DNA of 64,000 nucleotides from Aphelenchoides besseyi (GCA_024699855.1 JAMPIQ010000002.1:4030001-4094000), one strand, 5' to 3'. Positions 43,811 to 57,960 are shown, counted from the first letter of the stretch. Translations and numbers: made by a program. The notes: generated by a model from the sequence alone, not told the origin.

Positions 43811-46800
43811 TTAATAAGAGGTTATGTTGGAATAAACAGTTGTGAACATGTAATTGACACGTCGTTTGACAATTTCCATATCTTCGTTCATCAGATCGCA
43901 TTCACAATGTGGTGGGTTGCAGCAGGGAACGAGCTTCTTGTTGAACTTGCCAAGTTGTTGTGGGACTTCTTCAATTGAATCGCGATGAATCGCGACGATG
44001 CGATAGACCCGATCCATAAGTTCTTCGGGAATTCTTGATGCTGGCAGTTCGTACATCTCAAATGGATCCCGGTCGAGATCGTAGACCAATGGCGGGTTGT
44101 GAGTTTGCAGGTTACTTTCAGGACACGTTTGTTCGATATACCTTTAATGGGAGTACGATTAGTTATTGTTAATGAATCGCTGGAAATTTTGAATCCCCAG
44201 ATTTGTCTGTTTCTTCCGGTGTACTCATTGACATCTTGGTGCGCGTTCTTAAGTGAGGTTTCGCGACACAAGCAAAACGACTTGAACGGTCGAGTTTACT
44301 CGCGTTGCTTCTTAAATACCATCAACATCGAATTTTTTGTGTGCGCAAATGTTCGTTGCTATCGAGTCGCAATCGCAGTGTACATCATCGACCAAATGTC
44401 ATTCAATGGATCGCCACGCCGTTAGAAATTAACTAAGAATCTTAAAAGTTAGTCACAGTCACTTGCCATCAACCTTAAATCTTAGCTGATCGAGTGATGC
44501 TGATATTGCAAATCGACATAGAGCACCATGTTGAGTGCGATTTGCGATACAAAAACACTCGTTTAGTCGCCGTTCATATTAACAAGAAGAACATCTTAAC
44601 GTAAGATCAATACCGCCATGGACGGAGTAAAATATCGAAGAACGGAACATATAATGCATGTCCTTGTGATTTCACAGAAACAACGGACTACGATGCAATC
44701 CGGTTGCATACGCAGTTAAAACAACCACTGATCATACTCACTTTCTGCGTCACCTCGAGGATAATTACAATGCGGTGAGTTAATAGATGCGAATAAAAAT
44801 TTAGAACTTTTTCTTAGGATTAAACTGGTGCTTATAATGACAAAGACCGTTCGCACATTCTCAGCGACTTGGTTGATACGATTGAGCTTCTTGAATCGTA
44901 CAATCATAACATCAAACGAGTCTTTTCGAATGAAGACACCCAATTCAAAATGGAAGCGGAATGAATTGAGATCGGTTTTTAGTCTCCGAACAGATAACCT
45001 TCAAACGAATCAACAAGTTTTTCAAACTCAAATTGCAATTCGTTAAATTCTTCAAAACAGTGAGCGAAGATGTTCATAACTTCGAAGTGATCCGCAACAA
45101 CGAAATAATCATCAATCGACAATTTCCGATGTTTCAAGAGCTGAAAAAGGACTCGGAACACTGGTTGTATGACGACTGTTCAAGGCGCTTGACCATGAAA
45201 ACACGATTTGCGGATTAGTCGCGGACTTTGTTGCATTATCGGAGACGATCAAGAAAACAACATGCATATTACCGGCAATTGAAGAACTGAAGGCAGGTAT
45301 CAATAAACATTGCGTTCCATAAGCTGACCTTTTTCTTTAGTACGGTGCAAATTTTGCACATCTGTGGTTTCATGGAGATCGAAATTTCAATCAGCAGCTG
45401 CGAGTTCTAGAACAGTGCAAGCAAGAAGCGAGGAAGCGCGATTGAGGTCTCATAAGCTTCGACTGTAATTCTCTTGTAATCGTCTAACTTCATTTTATTA
45501 TAGTGAAGGAGCTGTCAGTTTCCATCCGCAATCTCATAACGTCAAAGTCGAAAATCTCCGTGATGCTCTGAAGCTGAGCCAAATCACCGAGTTGTCGTTT
45601 TGCTGGTCAAAGGACTGATCAGCGGCATATATTTCATTGACGATTACGCGCCAAAAATAGTAAGGGAAAAAGACCTGCTCTTTTATTCACATATTTTTCA
45701 AGTTGCTTGTAAAAGTCGACCACGAGCTTTTGGAGGAATTTGACGTTGGACGGCTCACTTAGGATGTAGCAAATGCGATGTCGCCATTGACACAGCTCTA
45801 GAGGAAGTACGATCACTACCCAAAGTAGACAACGAAGTCGCGCATCAAGAGTGTCGTGCAATTCTCAATGGATTATTTACGAGAAACCCGAATTTCACTC
45901 AAGAAATTAAGATTTCGATTAATCAAGCTGCTCGAAGAAAGTCAAAACAAAACACAAGGTAAGCAACTGAAACAATGGATGTCTAATGAACTTCTGCGCT
46001 TTTGAGTACCACCTTGAAATGAAAATTGAGTTCGTAAGTTGACAGCGCATATTTAGCAGTTAACATAGCACATTTCAGGCTACCACACAGAAACAAGAAC
46101 CGGCGAAGAAGTTAGTTTCAGATGCCGCCGTTCTGTTTGGTGTGAACTCGCCCAAGGCTCCCATTGGTCAGTTCTACGGGTAAACTTCTGGTACAATTAA
46201 GCAGAAAGTGTGCAGTTTAATGCATTAATTTCAGGACCACAAGGATAAACAATCTATTGTTCTGGGGTGTTTTGGTTGTAAACTTACTCTTTCTCAACAA
46301 ACTTTCAGTTTATTATTGTCAGCAATTAAAAAATTACTGCCATTGCAATCTTGATCGTTAGAAGATCGAGATGTTTGAATTCAAAAGGCGCTAATTCGAG
46401 ACTTGAAGCTTTGAAAACAAGAAGCCCTGTGTCTTCTAGCCAGTTATTCTTGTATAAGTTTGCGAATGAAGACCGCAATTTTTGGACTTTAAAGAACTTT
46501 TTGCTCATGATTCACGATTTTTGAAACATCAAAGAATCTAAGGTTTCTGCGAATCTCCGGAGAATTACGAATCACATGACACGCTAAACATCGTCAGTGA
46601 AATAAATGGCGTCGAGTTTTAATTAAAGACGAAACCCATTAGATGCAAAATTGTAATAAAACAAATGAAAGCGTATGTTTGATGTTATTTTGGTTTCTTT
46701 GCAAATGGTCATTGAGCTCTGACATGCATTCAACGTAAACATCTTCGAGCCATGTTAATCTCGTAATTCGCTTACAATTTCCTGTCCACTTTTGCTGAGA

Positions 46801-49800
46801 CATCTTGTAGTCGAGTCGTTGGTCAGAGATGAAAATTCGGAAGAATTGTCAAAAATCGCGAGTTCTTGAGAAAGATTAGCGCTTGAAACACTTATATTTA
46901 ATGTTTCAACAACAAACCAAGAATCGTCTTATGTTCTAAGATGTTCTTGTGGTATTTCTTAAGCAACTGAAGGACCAAAATGAACGCATCTGCAGATTAG
47001 AAATCGATTTAGCGACGTTTAGATTTACGGAAATACGAGTTCCTTGAAACACCTTTAAGACTAAAAGCTAAATTGAGCAGACGGAAATCCGAAGCTGAAT
47101 ATTAAGTGATTTCAATAATCTCTTGAAATACTCCGGAAGTCACAGACGATTTTGTTTAAGAGTATTCCCATTTAGTTTTACAATAAGATTACGGTAAAGC
47201 AACTTACCAGTCGTCGACCGGTTTGCCACCGGGACAATTCTCCTCCAAGTTTGGATTGACGGTGTAATTCTTGAAGATAGGCGATGTTTTGAAGTGGATT
47301 TTGTAATTTCCAAAGCGAACTCCCATCAAATTTTTGTTGCAGTAGAAGAAGATTGGTCGTCGTACACTCAGCGGCTCTTTGAGATGATAACGCACGGTAT
47401 TTGACTCGATGTTTTTGGGACTGCCACGCAACTCGTACCATACATCAGTTCCATCCAACGGATATTGTTCGATTGTTGATTCCTGGAACTAATCGAATTC
47501 TCAAAATGTTTCGAAAAAACTGTGAGCTTACTTCATCTAATTCGGCCAAACGTTTAAATGTTGGATACAAATCCAATGACCAAATCACTTCATTGGATAC
47601 GTGTCCGGCCATCACAGTTCCTGGCATCCAAGTAACAAACGGAATCCGAAATCCACCCTCAAATGAATTTGATTTGCCGCCTTTCAAACCGGCAGTACTT
47701 CCACCGTTATTGCACAGTTCTTGATGAGGTCCATGATCCGACTGAAACATGATCAATCTGAACGACTATGCCGTTTCAACTTACCATAAAAACAATCAAA
47801 GTTTCTCGTTCCATTCCCAATCTCCGGATGTCTGACATTACTTCTCCAACCGCCCACGCCATTTCATTCACATTATCGCCAAAAAGACCTAAAACAAAAG
47901 GTTATTAACTCGTAATTGGATTATCCGCAAGATCTCTTCGTATCAAACGAACTAATTTCTTTGTATTGCAACAATAACAAAAACGATCCTAAGAAAACAG
48001 AAGTTACCGTACCTCGTCTGGAACTTCCACGGAAGATTTTGTTGGCAAATTGAGTTGAATGAACGTGCGGAAACGAAAAGTAGAAGAAGAATGGACGATC
48101 TTCTTTGTATTCATCTTCCCATTCTTCAAGGAAAATCCGCCAATCATTCACGAGATCTTCAGTCAGATTCTCAAATCGAATTGGCTGTTGAATGATCTCA
48201 TCGCCGTCGTACAAGAAACATTTGGTTGTATTCGGTCCTTTCGGTACAAATTCACGAGTCTCGTCGCATTCGTAAGTGTTCGTAAAGGGCATATTCAAAC
48301 CAACGTAATTAAAACCACGTCTCGACGGAAGATAGGTACCATCGGTGCTGTTGTATTTGTTGATTCCCAAGTGCCTTAAATTTGTTTAGTTTCATTCGTT
48401 TAGTTCAGTTTGTTTTACCATTTTCCAATCATTCCCGTGTGATAACCTAAAGTACACTTCCATTATCGTAGGTTGTGGCATTTAAAGGTTTTGAACAATT
48501 CATCGGAAATTAGTCCATAACACCGCATTGTAGTCGCAATGATAGCGTGCACGACGCAGAAAACAGCTTCGACTTTGAAAACCCGGACCCACAGATTTTT
48601 CACCTGCACATGTCTACGTCACAGTTGTCAGTTTTAATACCTGACCACCACCGTAGGATAAAAACTAATCACCAATTCCCACTTACAGTCAGTAATAATT
48701 AATTGCCTCCGCGTCGTCCAAGCTCTGTGACGTCAAAAACGTTGATTTTTGACAAAAAGGCCACTAATCGGATGGTATTTCGGCGATTTTGTCGAGCTTT
48801 GACGCCTAACGACAAACAGATTAAACTACATGCCTTCACAACGCTGACATTTAATCTTCCTGTTTACGCTCCCGACCAACTTGAATGATTGCACGCATAT
48901 TTACAGAAATTGCAGTTATTCCGCAATAGATTAGAGAACAGTTGTAATCCGGTTTTTGTTGCGAAGGTTCAAAAACCTCAGCTGATTTTCCAATCAATTA
49001 AAAGCACTATTGGACTCGGGAAAACAGAATTCTTGCAAGCACTCAGAGGGCTTATTTTCTAAAACAACATACTTACCAGCATTACGCAACATCTCCGCCA
49101 TTGTTGGTTCGTCCGCAGGCAAACCGCCGGAATCAGCAGAAATAAAAACCCTAAAGGAATTTGATTATACGATCTTTAAGTGAAGACCCTCACCGTGCAC
49201 CACCGGTCACTCCCAATCGAATTGGTAATCGACCTAAAAAAGTAGTATGTTATCGGAAGTCAAAAGTACACAAATTTGGTCATTCTGGACCTTTGTTTTA
49301 AATGTTTTTAGCCAAGAGGTACAAAATTAAGTTCCGTGAATTTGTCTAAAAACGCAAAGACGAGGATTAGAATTACAATGATCATGCATCAGCATTAGTC
49401 AAAGAGTTCTAATATCCACAAAATTAACCATACATTTAATACGCATGACTGGTTTTCTGTTAGCCATAAATGTACTACAAACTACTTCCGGTGAGTATAC
49501 AGTAATGAATGTTTCCATCAACTTTGCTGAACTACTTACCGGTCATGAATCCAGCACGACTTGGCGAACACATCGAATCAGCAGAATACGCATTGGTGAA
49601 TCGAGTTCCTTGACTTATAAGCTACAATCGAGGTGTCATCAATCACAATACAAAAAAACAAGTTACTTGATCAATGGGAGACCACTCTTGAGTTGGATTG
49701 CCGTAGCTTTGCAGATCGCCGTAACCCAAATCATCGACCATGAGAATGACGATGTTGGGGCGTTCCGGTGTGGCGGCCGAACGATCACGACGAAGATACG

Positions 49801-49888
49801 CGTTTGAAAAGTTGAAAAGTACAACGAAAACAATCACGTTCAAGAACTCGATGGGAGCGAATCGTTGAAATGTACTGATCGCCGCCAT
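43811..49888 (-). CDS. arylsulfatase, steryl-sulfatase-like
   Basis: Exons on the minus strand give about 560 residues. A hydrophobic signal/anchor ([16 protein letters not shown]) is followed by [20 protein letters not shown] with the metal Asp pair. The modification motif is [12 protein letters not shown] (49.57 kb), whose Cys becomes formylglycine. Then come [62 protein letters not shown] and [13 protein letters not shown]. After a 3.07-kb intron (44140-47206), the last exon encodes [20 protein letters not shown] and a Cys-rich tail [10 protein letters not shown]. All key sulfatase residues are seen. The enzyme hydrolyses sulfate esters in the secretory or lysosomal pathway. The long intron contains plus-strand coding sequence and is very unusual for this window. 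Confidence 0.88.
44600..46370 (+). CDS. opposite-strand coding region nested in arylsulfatase intron
   Basis: A chain of gene-like pieces runs on the plus strand: [17 protein letters not shown] (44.7 kb), [20 protein letters not shown] (44.85 kb), [20 protein letters not shown] and [15 protein letters not shown] (45.0-45.2 kb), [20 protein letters not shown] (45.2 kb), [20 protein letters not shown] (45.36 kb), [20 protein letters not shown] (45.5 kb) and [20 protein letters not shown] (45.8 kb). Then come [20 protein letters not shown] and a hydrophobic end [15 protein letters not shown] (46.25 kb). Several are bounded by GT and AG signals; some joins would need a frame change. The product would be helical with a C-terminal membrane tail. 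No family was recognised. It could be a real nested gene or a recent pseudogene. Confidence 0.45.
46371..47177. other. remaining part of the long arylsulfatase intron
   Basis: One minus-strand open frame (46508-46326, reading [20 protein letters not shown]) is gene-like but short and without splice support. The rest is AT-rich with no recognisable feature. Confidence 0.35.
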
Positions 49889-50035
49889 TCTTATGCCAAT
49901 TAAAAGGCGGAACTTAGTGATGTGAAATACGTAGAATAGAATTTGTTGGAACTGCAAACTTTTAGTAAAGTAATCCATGGAGTAAACGATCTCAGGTTTA
50001 TGACGCGAATCACGAATTCGATCAAGCACGAGCAT

Positions 50036-52912
50036 TTTTTATTGCCGATCACCACGCGAAAACGCGTAAAAGTAAAAAAGTGATCAAACGTCAGAAAACG
50101 GAAACAAATGCAATTGATCATTGAACCGAAAATCGACAGATCGCAACGAATTTGCCACCAAAACTCCCAATTGGCATCCGATGTTTGACATAACAAATAA
50201 GTCGACTGACATTTTAAGATCGTTTTCCCATTTGGCTTTGTTAGTCCACGACCTCAACACGTACCAAATCCTCGTCTTGGGTCCGCCCATGTGCTCATTG
50301 AACAAAAATACGGCACGCTGCAACGAAAGTCACTGGAACGGTCGTTGAAAAAGCTCCGCCTCTTCATTCCGCTAGTTGGTGGGGGTTTTTGCCAATCAAC
50401 GAGATAATCGCATGATCTCAACACTTTCTAAACCGAAACTCTTGACAGTCATACGGGCATCAAACATCAAGCAAACGGTCAAGAGGAATACGATGGTCAA
50501 CGAGAAGCCCGACCTGCTACGAACATTTTTGGAATCCTGCGAGCAACAAAGAGCAATCTTCTGGAAATCTGAAAAGGTTTCTGTGTCTGAAGTCATTACG
50601 TGAACGACGATTTCAATCGGGATTTCGGCTAATTTGCTACAACAAACAAGCCAACAGACGTGTAACTGCTAATTATTTTGTCGTAGCATTTAAACTGATG
50701 GGAATGCGGAAATACAAAACCAAATTCGTTCTAAGCAATCAATCACTGGTGAGGAGGTACTTTATCGCTTACTATACTCTTCTACAGGCCAACACGATAT
50801 CCTCTTATGCAGATGCGCTTTAAAGTACGAATTTGTTTTTGCGTTACCTGGACAAACGTTTATACGCTACATTGTACATCGAGTGTTAATACAACGTAGT
50901 CTAGTCGGAGAATGACGCGTTTTTGTTTCCGTTTGTTTAATGTAATTAACAACAACAACAGAACTGTTTGTCTGATGGGAGGATTATTGTTTTTAATTAA
51001 CTTTCACAACTTTACGTGAAAGCACTTCGAAAAAGCACGATGCAAAATACGGTAGTGATCATTAATTCGCACGCCAAGAGCCAAGATAGCAAACCGCAGT
51101 TCAGTTTTGATCACCACTTTTCGTTTTATTTTGATTGCAAAATCGGAACCTTTTCGAAAAGCTTCTTGAGTTCGCGTTCCTTTAATCTGTGGTTAATAAG
51201 CTGCGCGTATTTCTGCTGAACACAATCCGAGAATTTCACAAGCCTTCTGATGGTCATTACCGTAGTCTTTTGTAGGCTTCTTACTGCCGCATAAACACTC
51301 TAAGAGTAATTCTGTCGTCACTCGACCTCCGATATAGAACCAAATTCCGGTGCTTTGACTTCGAATAAAAAGGATTATTCCTGCAAACTTCAAAAAAGAA
51401 ATGTTTGGAAACACAAATAGAAACCAGAGATCATAGGTTTCTTAGGTCATTCGCCATTTCAAAGCCTACGGTAAAGTTCAAGCTCACTTTTCGAAAACAT
51501 TTCGACCGAAAATCCATGTCATTTTTACGACCAACAAACTAACATTGATGTTTCAATCCTTTTTGATCTAACGAATCAGCCAAGCAAACACAAGCATCTG
51601 GTCTTTCCACCCACCAAAAAAACAATCGGCACTCTCGCTTATTTGGGTTCAATGTATTCCCAATGAGTTTACCGTAGTTTTCTATTTTAAGATCGATCTA
51701 CTTTTAGCCCACGCCCCCATTTTCACACTCGAACGGAAATAAAGTATCTGCGACCTTGAGGGCATAATAGTCGACAAATCAAAATGTTGTGTTAATAGCA
51801 GATAAAAGTGCTTCCGAATCTGACGTGACATGACTACGGTGCGTTCTTGTTTGAATTTCAAGGTCGAGAGGCCAGAAAAATGGCCCAAAAGTTGACAACG
51901 TTGTACGTTTCGCTCGACTTGCCGTGATATTTTGGCAACGAAATGAAAGACACGAATTTGCTTCCAAATTCAAACCGCTCAGAAACCACGTACTTTGCAC
52001 ATCAGCACTTCATCGTCTGCAAGACACGTGTATGAGTGGGATACGCCGAAGAACCGCTGGAATTTGCTGTCGACCTCCTAATTATGCTAAACAGAAAGCC
52101 AAAGTAAACAGACGGATTAAAAGCTCAAAAAGACAAAAACTACAGCGGAATGCTCCTCAAATGAATCCGAGATACTGTAACAATCTCATCATCTTCGGAA
52201 TTCGTGATTATTTCCAATTTAGAAACCCGAGGATGATGACAATTCGAAACTATTAGAATGATCTTTGAAGTAGGTTTAACGATTGTGTGAACTTCTCACG
52301 GCTTTTGTTAAAGAATACATTCAAGCCAATTCGCAATGACGATCTCACTTTCTCTCTCCTAATTGAACAAAAGTATTGAGCTAATCACGCAATTTTCAAT
52401 TCTCAAAACTTCCAATTTACAAACGATGAACATTGAACGGGTGGCGTGAACAGTCGAGGGCACGAAATTCCACATACTTCCTTTTTAAAACGTTAGTCTT
52501 GCGTAAGAAATTGGCAAAACGGTTTGAAATCAAAATCGGCCTCAATGCTTCAGTTCCGGTCGATCTCTCTGAAGACGACGTGATTCAGATGGTCCACGCG
52601 TGACTGAACTTCCTTTGACGATTCATACGAACTTTTACCTTCGAGTTGACGACGTTTGTTCGCCGATGCAGAAAACACATCATCTGAAAACATTTTTGCA
52701 AATCAATAAAAATTGTTCACATTCTTCAGATGATTTGCTCTCAGTTCCCAATTCGATTTATGCTTCACGATTCAATTGAATAGTCGTGACGAATTCCGTT
52801 TCTTAAGCTCAATACGTGAGTCTTAGGGTTTTTTAGTTTATACACAACTAACAATAACTTACAAGTGTATTAAAGGAGATGAAAAAGTAAAAACAATAAC
52901 AAAATTCAATAT
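50036..52912. other. 2.9-kb region between arylsulfatase and strawberry notch
   Basis: No full gene was recognised. Minus-strand frames with gene-like composition are 50596-50396 (hydrophobic GFSLTIVFLLTVCLMFDA, a possible signal or membrane span) and 51414-51193 (FLKFAGIILFIRSQSTGIWF to KACEILGLCSAEIRAAY). A plus-strand end LNASVPVDLSEDDVIQMVHA stops near 52603. Each could be an exon of a small or decayed gene, but none was joined convincingly. Confidence 0.3.
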
Positions 52913-55900
52913 CTAGGCAGCTTTTTCTGACGTACTACTCAGTTTAGTTAACGCCGTAAGCATAATTCGAACATGTTGGGGCATAACAAGAAGCCCAACA
53001 AGTTTCTGGTTATCGTCGGTTCTAATTCGAACGATCTGCATGTGTGAATTGTGTTGACCCTTGGTTCGATTCTCGGCGAGAGCCTTCTCGAGAAGTGGCC
53101 ACACAGCAATCACCGATCCGGTCAAAACGAAATAGGTACGGAAACGTCGACCAAGTTCGCAGAAAACGTTCTTTTCACGTTTGCAGTCGTTGAATAGAAA
53201 ACGATGAAGACACATTTTTCCAAAGTCTAAACAACAGATCGATCACTTCATTGTGATTCTCGAATTCACCTTGATACTGTTTGTTCCAAATAGGTTCCGC
53301 TTCGGCAACTGTAATACGAACAAAACGACGTTCAATCTCCTCTTGACTCTCATATTTCGGTGATCGGCCGGTATTCGGCCGAATGATACACAAATGACGA
53401 ATGACATTCTTTCCATTACTCACAACCAAAATGATCGTACGTTGACGGTCCACATGCGGTTTACTCATATAGAATCCACAGATAGGATCATCTTGGGCTT
53501 CGTATTGCTCTTTAGCTTGTTCCCATTTAACTCCACGTTCTGCTCCGATCTTGTGCATTTCAACGACAAAATTTGCGTTGTTGCAGTTACCACGAAACAC
53601 ACGGTGTTCGATCTTCTTCGCTTGATCCGACTCTCCACCCAAATCTAAACAACGGGTTTGTCAATCAACTTTGTACTTTCCAATCGCTTACCCATGATTC
53701 CTTTGTCGAAGATACCACTTTTCTTTGCTCGTCGCACCAACTCGTTAATGATATCAGTGAAGTAAGAAAAGAGGGCGTTTTGTGCGTGAACCGGAAGTCC
53801 CAACAGACGATTCAAAAACTTGGACAATGACGATGCTTCTTTTTCCACGATGTAGCTTTGCGAATCGTCTTCGTTCACACTCAGAACTCCAACACCAACC
53901 AAATACTGTCGCATATCCGAAAAGAAGTTCTCGGAGCCGACCGGATAGTTGCTGGGCGCCGGAAGAATGGGTGTGACTTTTGGATCGGCCAATGCACGAA
54001 TCATCAGATGAAGAGCCTCACGACCGTATTTGTTGTCCAAATTAAATTGACTTAAATCACGAGATTCGGCAGCTCGGCGATCTCCGTGTGTCAACGCACC
54101 CAAACACTCGAGACGTTTCGCGACAACCGACGCAAAACGTTTTTCACCGGCTAGTTCCGAAATAAGGAATAGATATTCGGGAGCGCTGACTTGATTCGAA
54201 CGATGAGTACGACCTAAAGATAATCAGATGTAATTTTCTTCAATTATTCACATACCAAACTGCTGAACTGCTTTGTCCGCAGACCACGGCAACTCGAGGG
54301 TAATGTGAACACGACGACGCTTATTCTCAACCCGTTTGTCCGATTGAAGCGAAATTCCTGAACTTGCGGCTTCCGAAATAACGGCAACCAATTTTTCACC
54401 GGACATGAATTTCTCTTTCTCTTCCAAATTCATCAAATCCACAGGTGCAAGTGAATCAGCATTTCGAAGTTGGTATTCCGCTTGACCGTTCGGCAAAATC
54501 ACAATTCGACCACGACGACCAGTCATCTGAAATATGACGATTAAAAGAAGCAAAGCTATAGGAATTTACCTCAGCTACACAACTTGGACCACCCAACTCA
54601 TCAATCAGTTGATCCAAAGTGTTCGGTGGAAGCATTTGACCCAAACGCTCAACCGCAGCCAAAAGTTCGGTTTTAATCATCATTAAACTGACTGCATCCC
54701 GACTAGCTACACTGTTGTCGATTACACGAGTCGATTCCATGAACGCATCAGCGGTTCCAGCTCCATTCTCAAATCGTCGTTTCATTCGTTCTTGAAGTTC
54801 ACGTTCTCGATTCTCGACGGCCTCACGCTCTCGTCTACGTTTCTCGCGTCGTTCTCGTCGTCTACGAGCTCTTCGACGTCGTTTCTGTCGCTCCAATTTA
54901 GCCCGTTCTTTTGCTTCTTGAGCTTCGCGTTCACGTTTTCGTTGAGCTTCAGCCAAATCTTCCTGATAATGTTGCAAATGTGCCCACGGATCTTCGGCAC
55001 TTGAGAAGTCGTGGTGGAACGGGTTGACTTCGGCAGAAAAAGATTCGTCCAATTCGCCCATTAGCGTTTCGAAAAGCGAGTTTGTGGGTTCGATTGTAGA
55101 AGCCGGTGGAACGGTCGCTGAACGAAATTGTAATCAAAAAGTAAAATGATGTTATCTTACCATTTTTACTAAACGAGTCATCGCCGTCATCGGTGGTTGA
55201 ATCGACATCCGAAAGATCGTCTTCGCCGTCAAGATCGTCCTCGCCCGATGAATAATTCGACTCTAAGTCGTTGTTTAACGACAGGCGACGTCGTTTTGTT
55301 GGCTCTTCGTCATCTTCACTATCTTCATCTTCCGAGCTCTGCTCATTTCGGTTGCGTGAATTTGCTGGCGAATGTTTTCGGATTAACGAGTCGATGGGCT
55401 GATGGCTGAGCTGTGAACGGCGACGACGTTGAGTGTAAGTGCCACTTGAATTGCCGCTTCCAACCGAAAACATTCGTCCAATATCGCCCAGAACGTCCAT
55501 ACTTTCACTATCACCGGTTGGGAAATGTCGTTCAATGAGCGTTTGCAGAACGGCTTTGGTTGTGCTGACGAAATCGGTGATCTCTCCGGCGTCTCCAAGA
55601 ACTCCCAGCGTTTGGGCTTCACCAGTTGATTGCAGACCAATAACAACACATTTTCCGTCTTGAAGTGCTTGCTTAGCAATAGCAACACAAGCGTGAACCT
55701 TCGCACCGATGCACAGATATTTGAAGAATCGTTGATGTGCCGACCAAAATTGAGCCCAAGCATTCCGTTGATAACGATCATCGGATTTTGAGTGTTCGAT
55801 TGCGTACTATAAAACGACTCATTGTACGAATGAAAATTTTAGTACTAACCTTAAACTGACGATGACATTCCATCCACAGTTTGACTGATTCATCGTAAAT

Positions 55901-57468
55901 GCGAATGAACTCATCGGTCAAGAGTACTTCCTGAACACTAAAGTCGACTCCTTTAAAGGACAACTGACGAGCCAAATAGAGACCACGCAACTAAAAAAAG
56001 TTTTAAAGTTAAAAAAACATAATCTCTAACCTTCATGTCCATTGCCACCAACTCCATGGCGCCAACACCACGATCTTCAACTGCGTGAATAAAATCGTTG
56101 AATGTTGCGAAAGTTTGTCCAGCTCCCCAAAGACCGAGACGTGTCATGTAGGCCATGTTACGTGGTTCGGATGCACCGGTTGCTGAAGCATAAACAACAC
56201 GAGCATTCGGCAACTGTTTTTGAATCTCCAAAACGTAGCGTCCAGTTTTTGTTGGTTTTGAGCCGGCAGTTGGGACCAAATTTTTCGCGTGATGACATTC
56301 ATCAAAAATGATCAGTCCATCGAAATCTTCGCCGCACCATTGAACAAGTTGAGCAAGACGAGAGCTAAGTCGATTGCTGTTGGTCTTCAATTCGCCGTCT
56401 GTTCCTTCTTTTTGTCGGGGCTCACAAATCAACGAACTGTAGGTTGTGAAAATGACTCCACGTCGAATCGATCCGTTTTCCGGACTGTTGATCGGTGCGT
56501 ATTTCAACGAGTTGAGTTGATAGACATCGATTTTGTCTGCTCCAATGTCATTCAAATCACGTTTAGCGTCGTAGTACAAATCGGACGAAACAGATACCCA
56601 AATTGCTCGTTTTCGTCCGAGAAGATAGTTCTCGTAAATGATGGCTGCGATTGTACGACCCTTTCCAACTCCAGCACCATCGCCAATCAAGTAGCCAACA
56701 CGTTCACCGGACGGCAACTTTGTTTCGTGTGCTTGTGATGCGTAGAGTGCGGCTTCCAATTGAAGAGCCGAGATTTTTCCAGAATCGATCAACTCCTCGG
56801 GAATCGTCATGTGATATCGAATTTCTGGTGCCGATACACTGCTCAACGATGCGGTTTCGACCACTGGATCGGGATGCTTTGTGCCGGAGCGCAGTTTCAA
56901 TGGTTGATAGTCGGTGAATGTGTCGACTTGAATGATCTTCTCATCCTTAAGTTAAGAAAATAAAAACTTTAAATGATCGTTAACAAACCTCGTCGATGTC
57001 TTCGTGATTCTGTTCGTTTGACTTTACCGTCGTTGGCGGGATCATTTTGATTGGTTGATTGACTCTTATTTGATCGACACCGGCTCGTGGCCTCATTACT
57101 ACTGGCTGTGAAGAGACGAGTCGAATTCGCTGAATTCCATTTCGTATCGGAATCGAATTCGTTGGAACATATGGACTCTTAAAGAAACAGTCATGGATGC
57201 TTAGCAATCAATAGCTTACAGATATCATCTCTTTTCCGGATCGTATGAATTGACGTTTGCGAGCCACAATCGCAGTTTTGAGAACTGTGGGTTGTGAACG
57301 TTGAGTTGTGTGAAAGGTCTAAAAACAATGCAAAACAAGAAGTAACATCACACTTACCGGAATGCTTCTATGAGCTGTTGGTTGAGTTCTGTGGATGTAC
57401 ACCGTGCGTGTGGATGGCGGAGAAACAATACCCGCATCTTGTAAAGCTTCTTGGAGAATGTCATCCAT
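52913..57468 (-). CDS. SBNO: strawberry notch homolog (SBNO), DECH-box helicase-like protein
   Basis: About fourteen minus-strand exons encode roughly 1250 residues. The start [13 protein letters not shown] stands ten bases after a TTTCCAG acceptor. Helicase-like motifs are [31 protein letters not shown] (Walker A, the SBNO form [11 protein letters not shown]), [14 protein letters not shown] (Walker B) and [21 protein letters not shown] long charged insert (54750-55500) with Arg/Glu coiled coil and Asp/Ser acid runs separates the two helicase halves. The C-terminal half has [20 protein letters not shown] and [20 protein letters not shown], typical of strawberry notch. It is a nuclear transcriptional regulator acting with Notch/EGFR signalling in flies and in germline (let-765) in worms. 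Confidence 0.92.
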
Positions 57469-57960
57469 TAAGCTAAGCTGGAAACATTGTTGAAGTCTCA
57501 CAATCAAAACTACGAAGTTCTCGACGAATAGAACACATAATTCACGAAAAATCAGAAGAAAAAATTGTCACGTTGGTCAAAAGTTGCTGGTGAGTCAAAT
57601 GTTCACGAGTCGAAAGAAAATTGTTTGCACGTGATGGTGATCAAAGATATTCGTGCTATATGGCCATCGAATATCAACGTTTCGATCATTTTTTTCAGCG
57701 AACGAGAATTTTTGCGATTTCGAAAATACGCGGATTTTGAGCGTGAGATTCCGAGTAAACAAACATCGTAAATGAAGGGCATGTTTCGCAAAAAGCGCGA
57801 GTTGATGGCGAATAAAGTCAAGAGTTTAGACGCCGAAAGTCGAACGGTTTTGATTCAGAAGTTACGGCAGACGGACACGTCAGCGAAGTTTGGAGAAAGA
57901 TCCGCACGAAGTGTTCCATTCACCAACAAATAAAATCGACTACTTGACAAAGAAAGTTGT
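57469..57960 (+). CDS. possible small basic ORFs upstream of strawberry notch
   Basis: On the plus strand, 57772-57933 encodes about 53 residues beginning MKGMFRKKRELMANKVKSLD and ending RSARSVPFTNK. An open frame just upstream ends EFLRFRKYADFEREIPSKQT. Composition is gene-like, but there is no recognisable domain. These may be exons of a gene divergent from strawberry notch. The rest of the stretch is the promoter region. Confidence 0.3.

Noticed and set aside
44099..44425. 108-codon plus-strand frame
   Set aside because: It is antisense to the last arylsulfatase exon, whose conserved motifs explain the sequence.
54792..55004. Ser/Phe-rich plus-strand frame
   Set aside because: It mirrors the Arg/Glu-rich coiled coil of strawberry notch on the other strand; the low-complexity codons keep both strands open.
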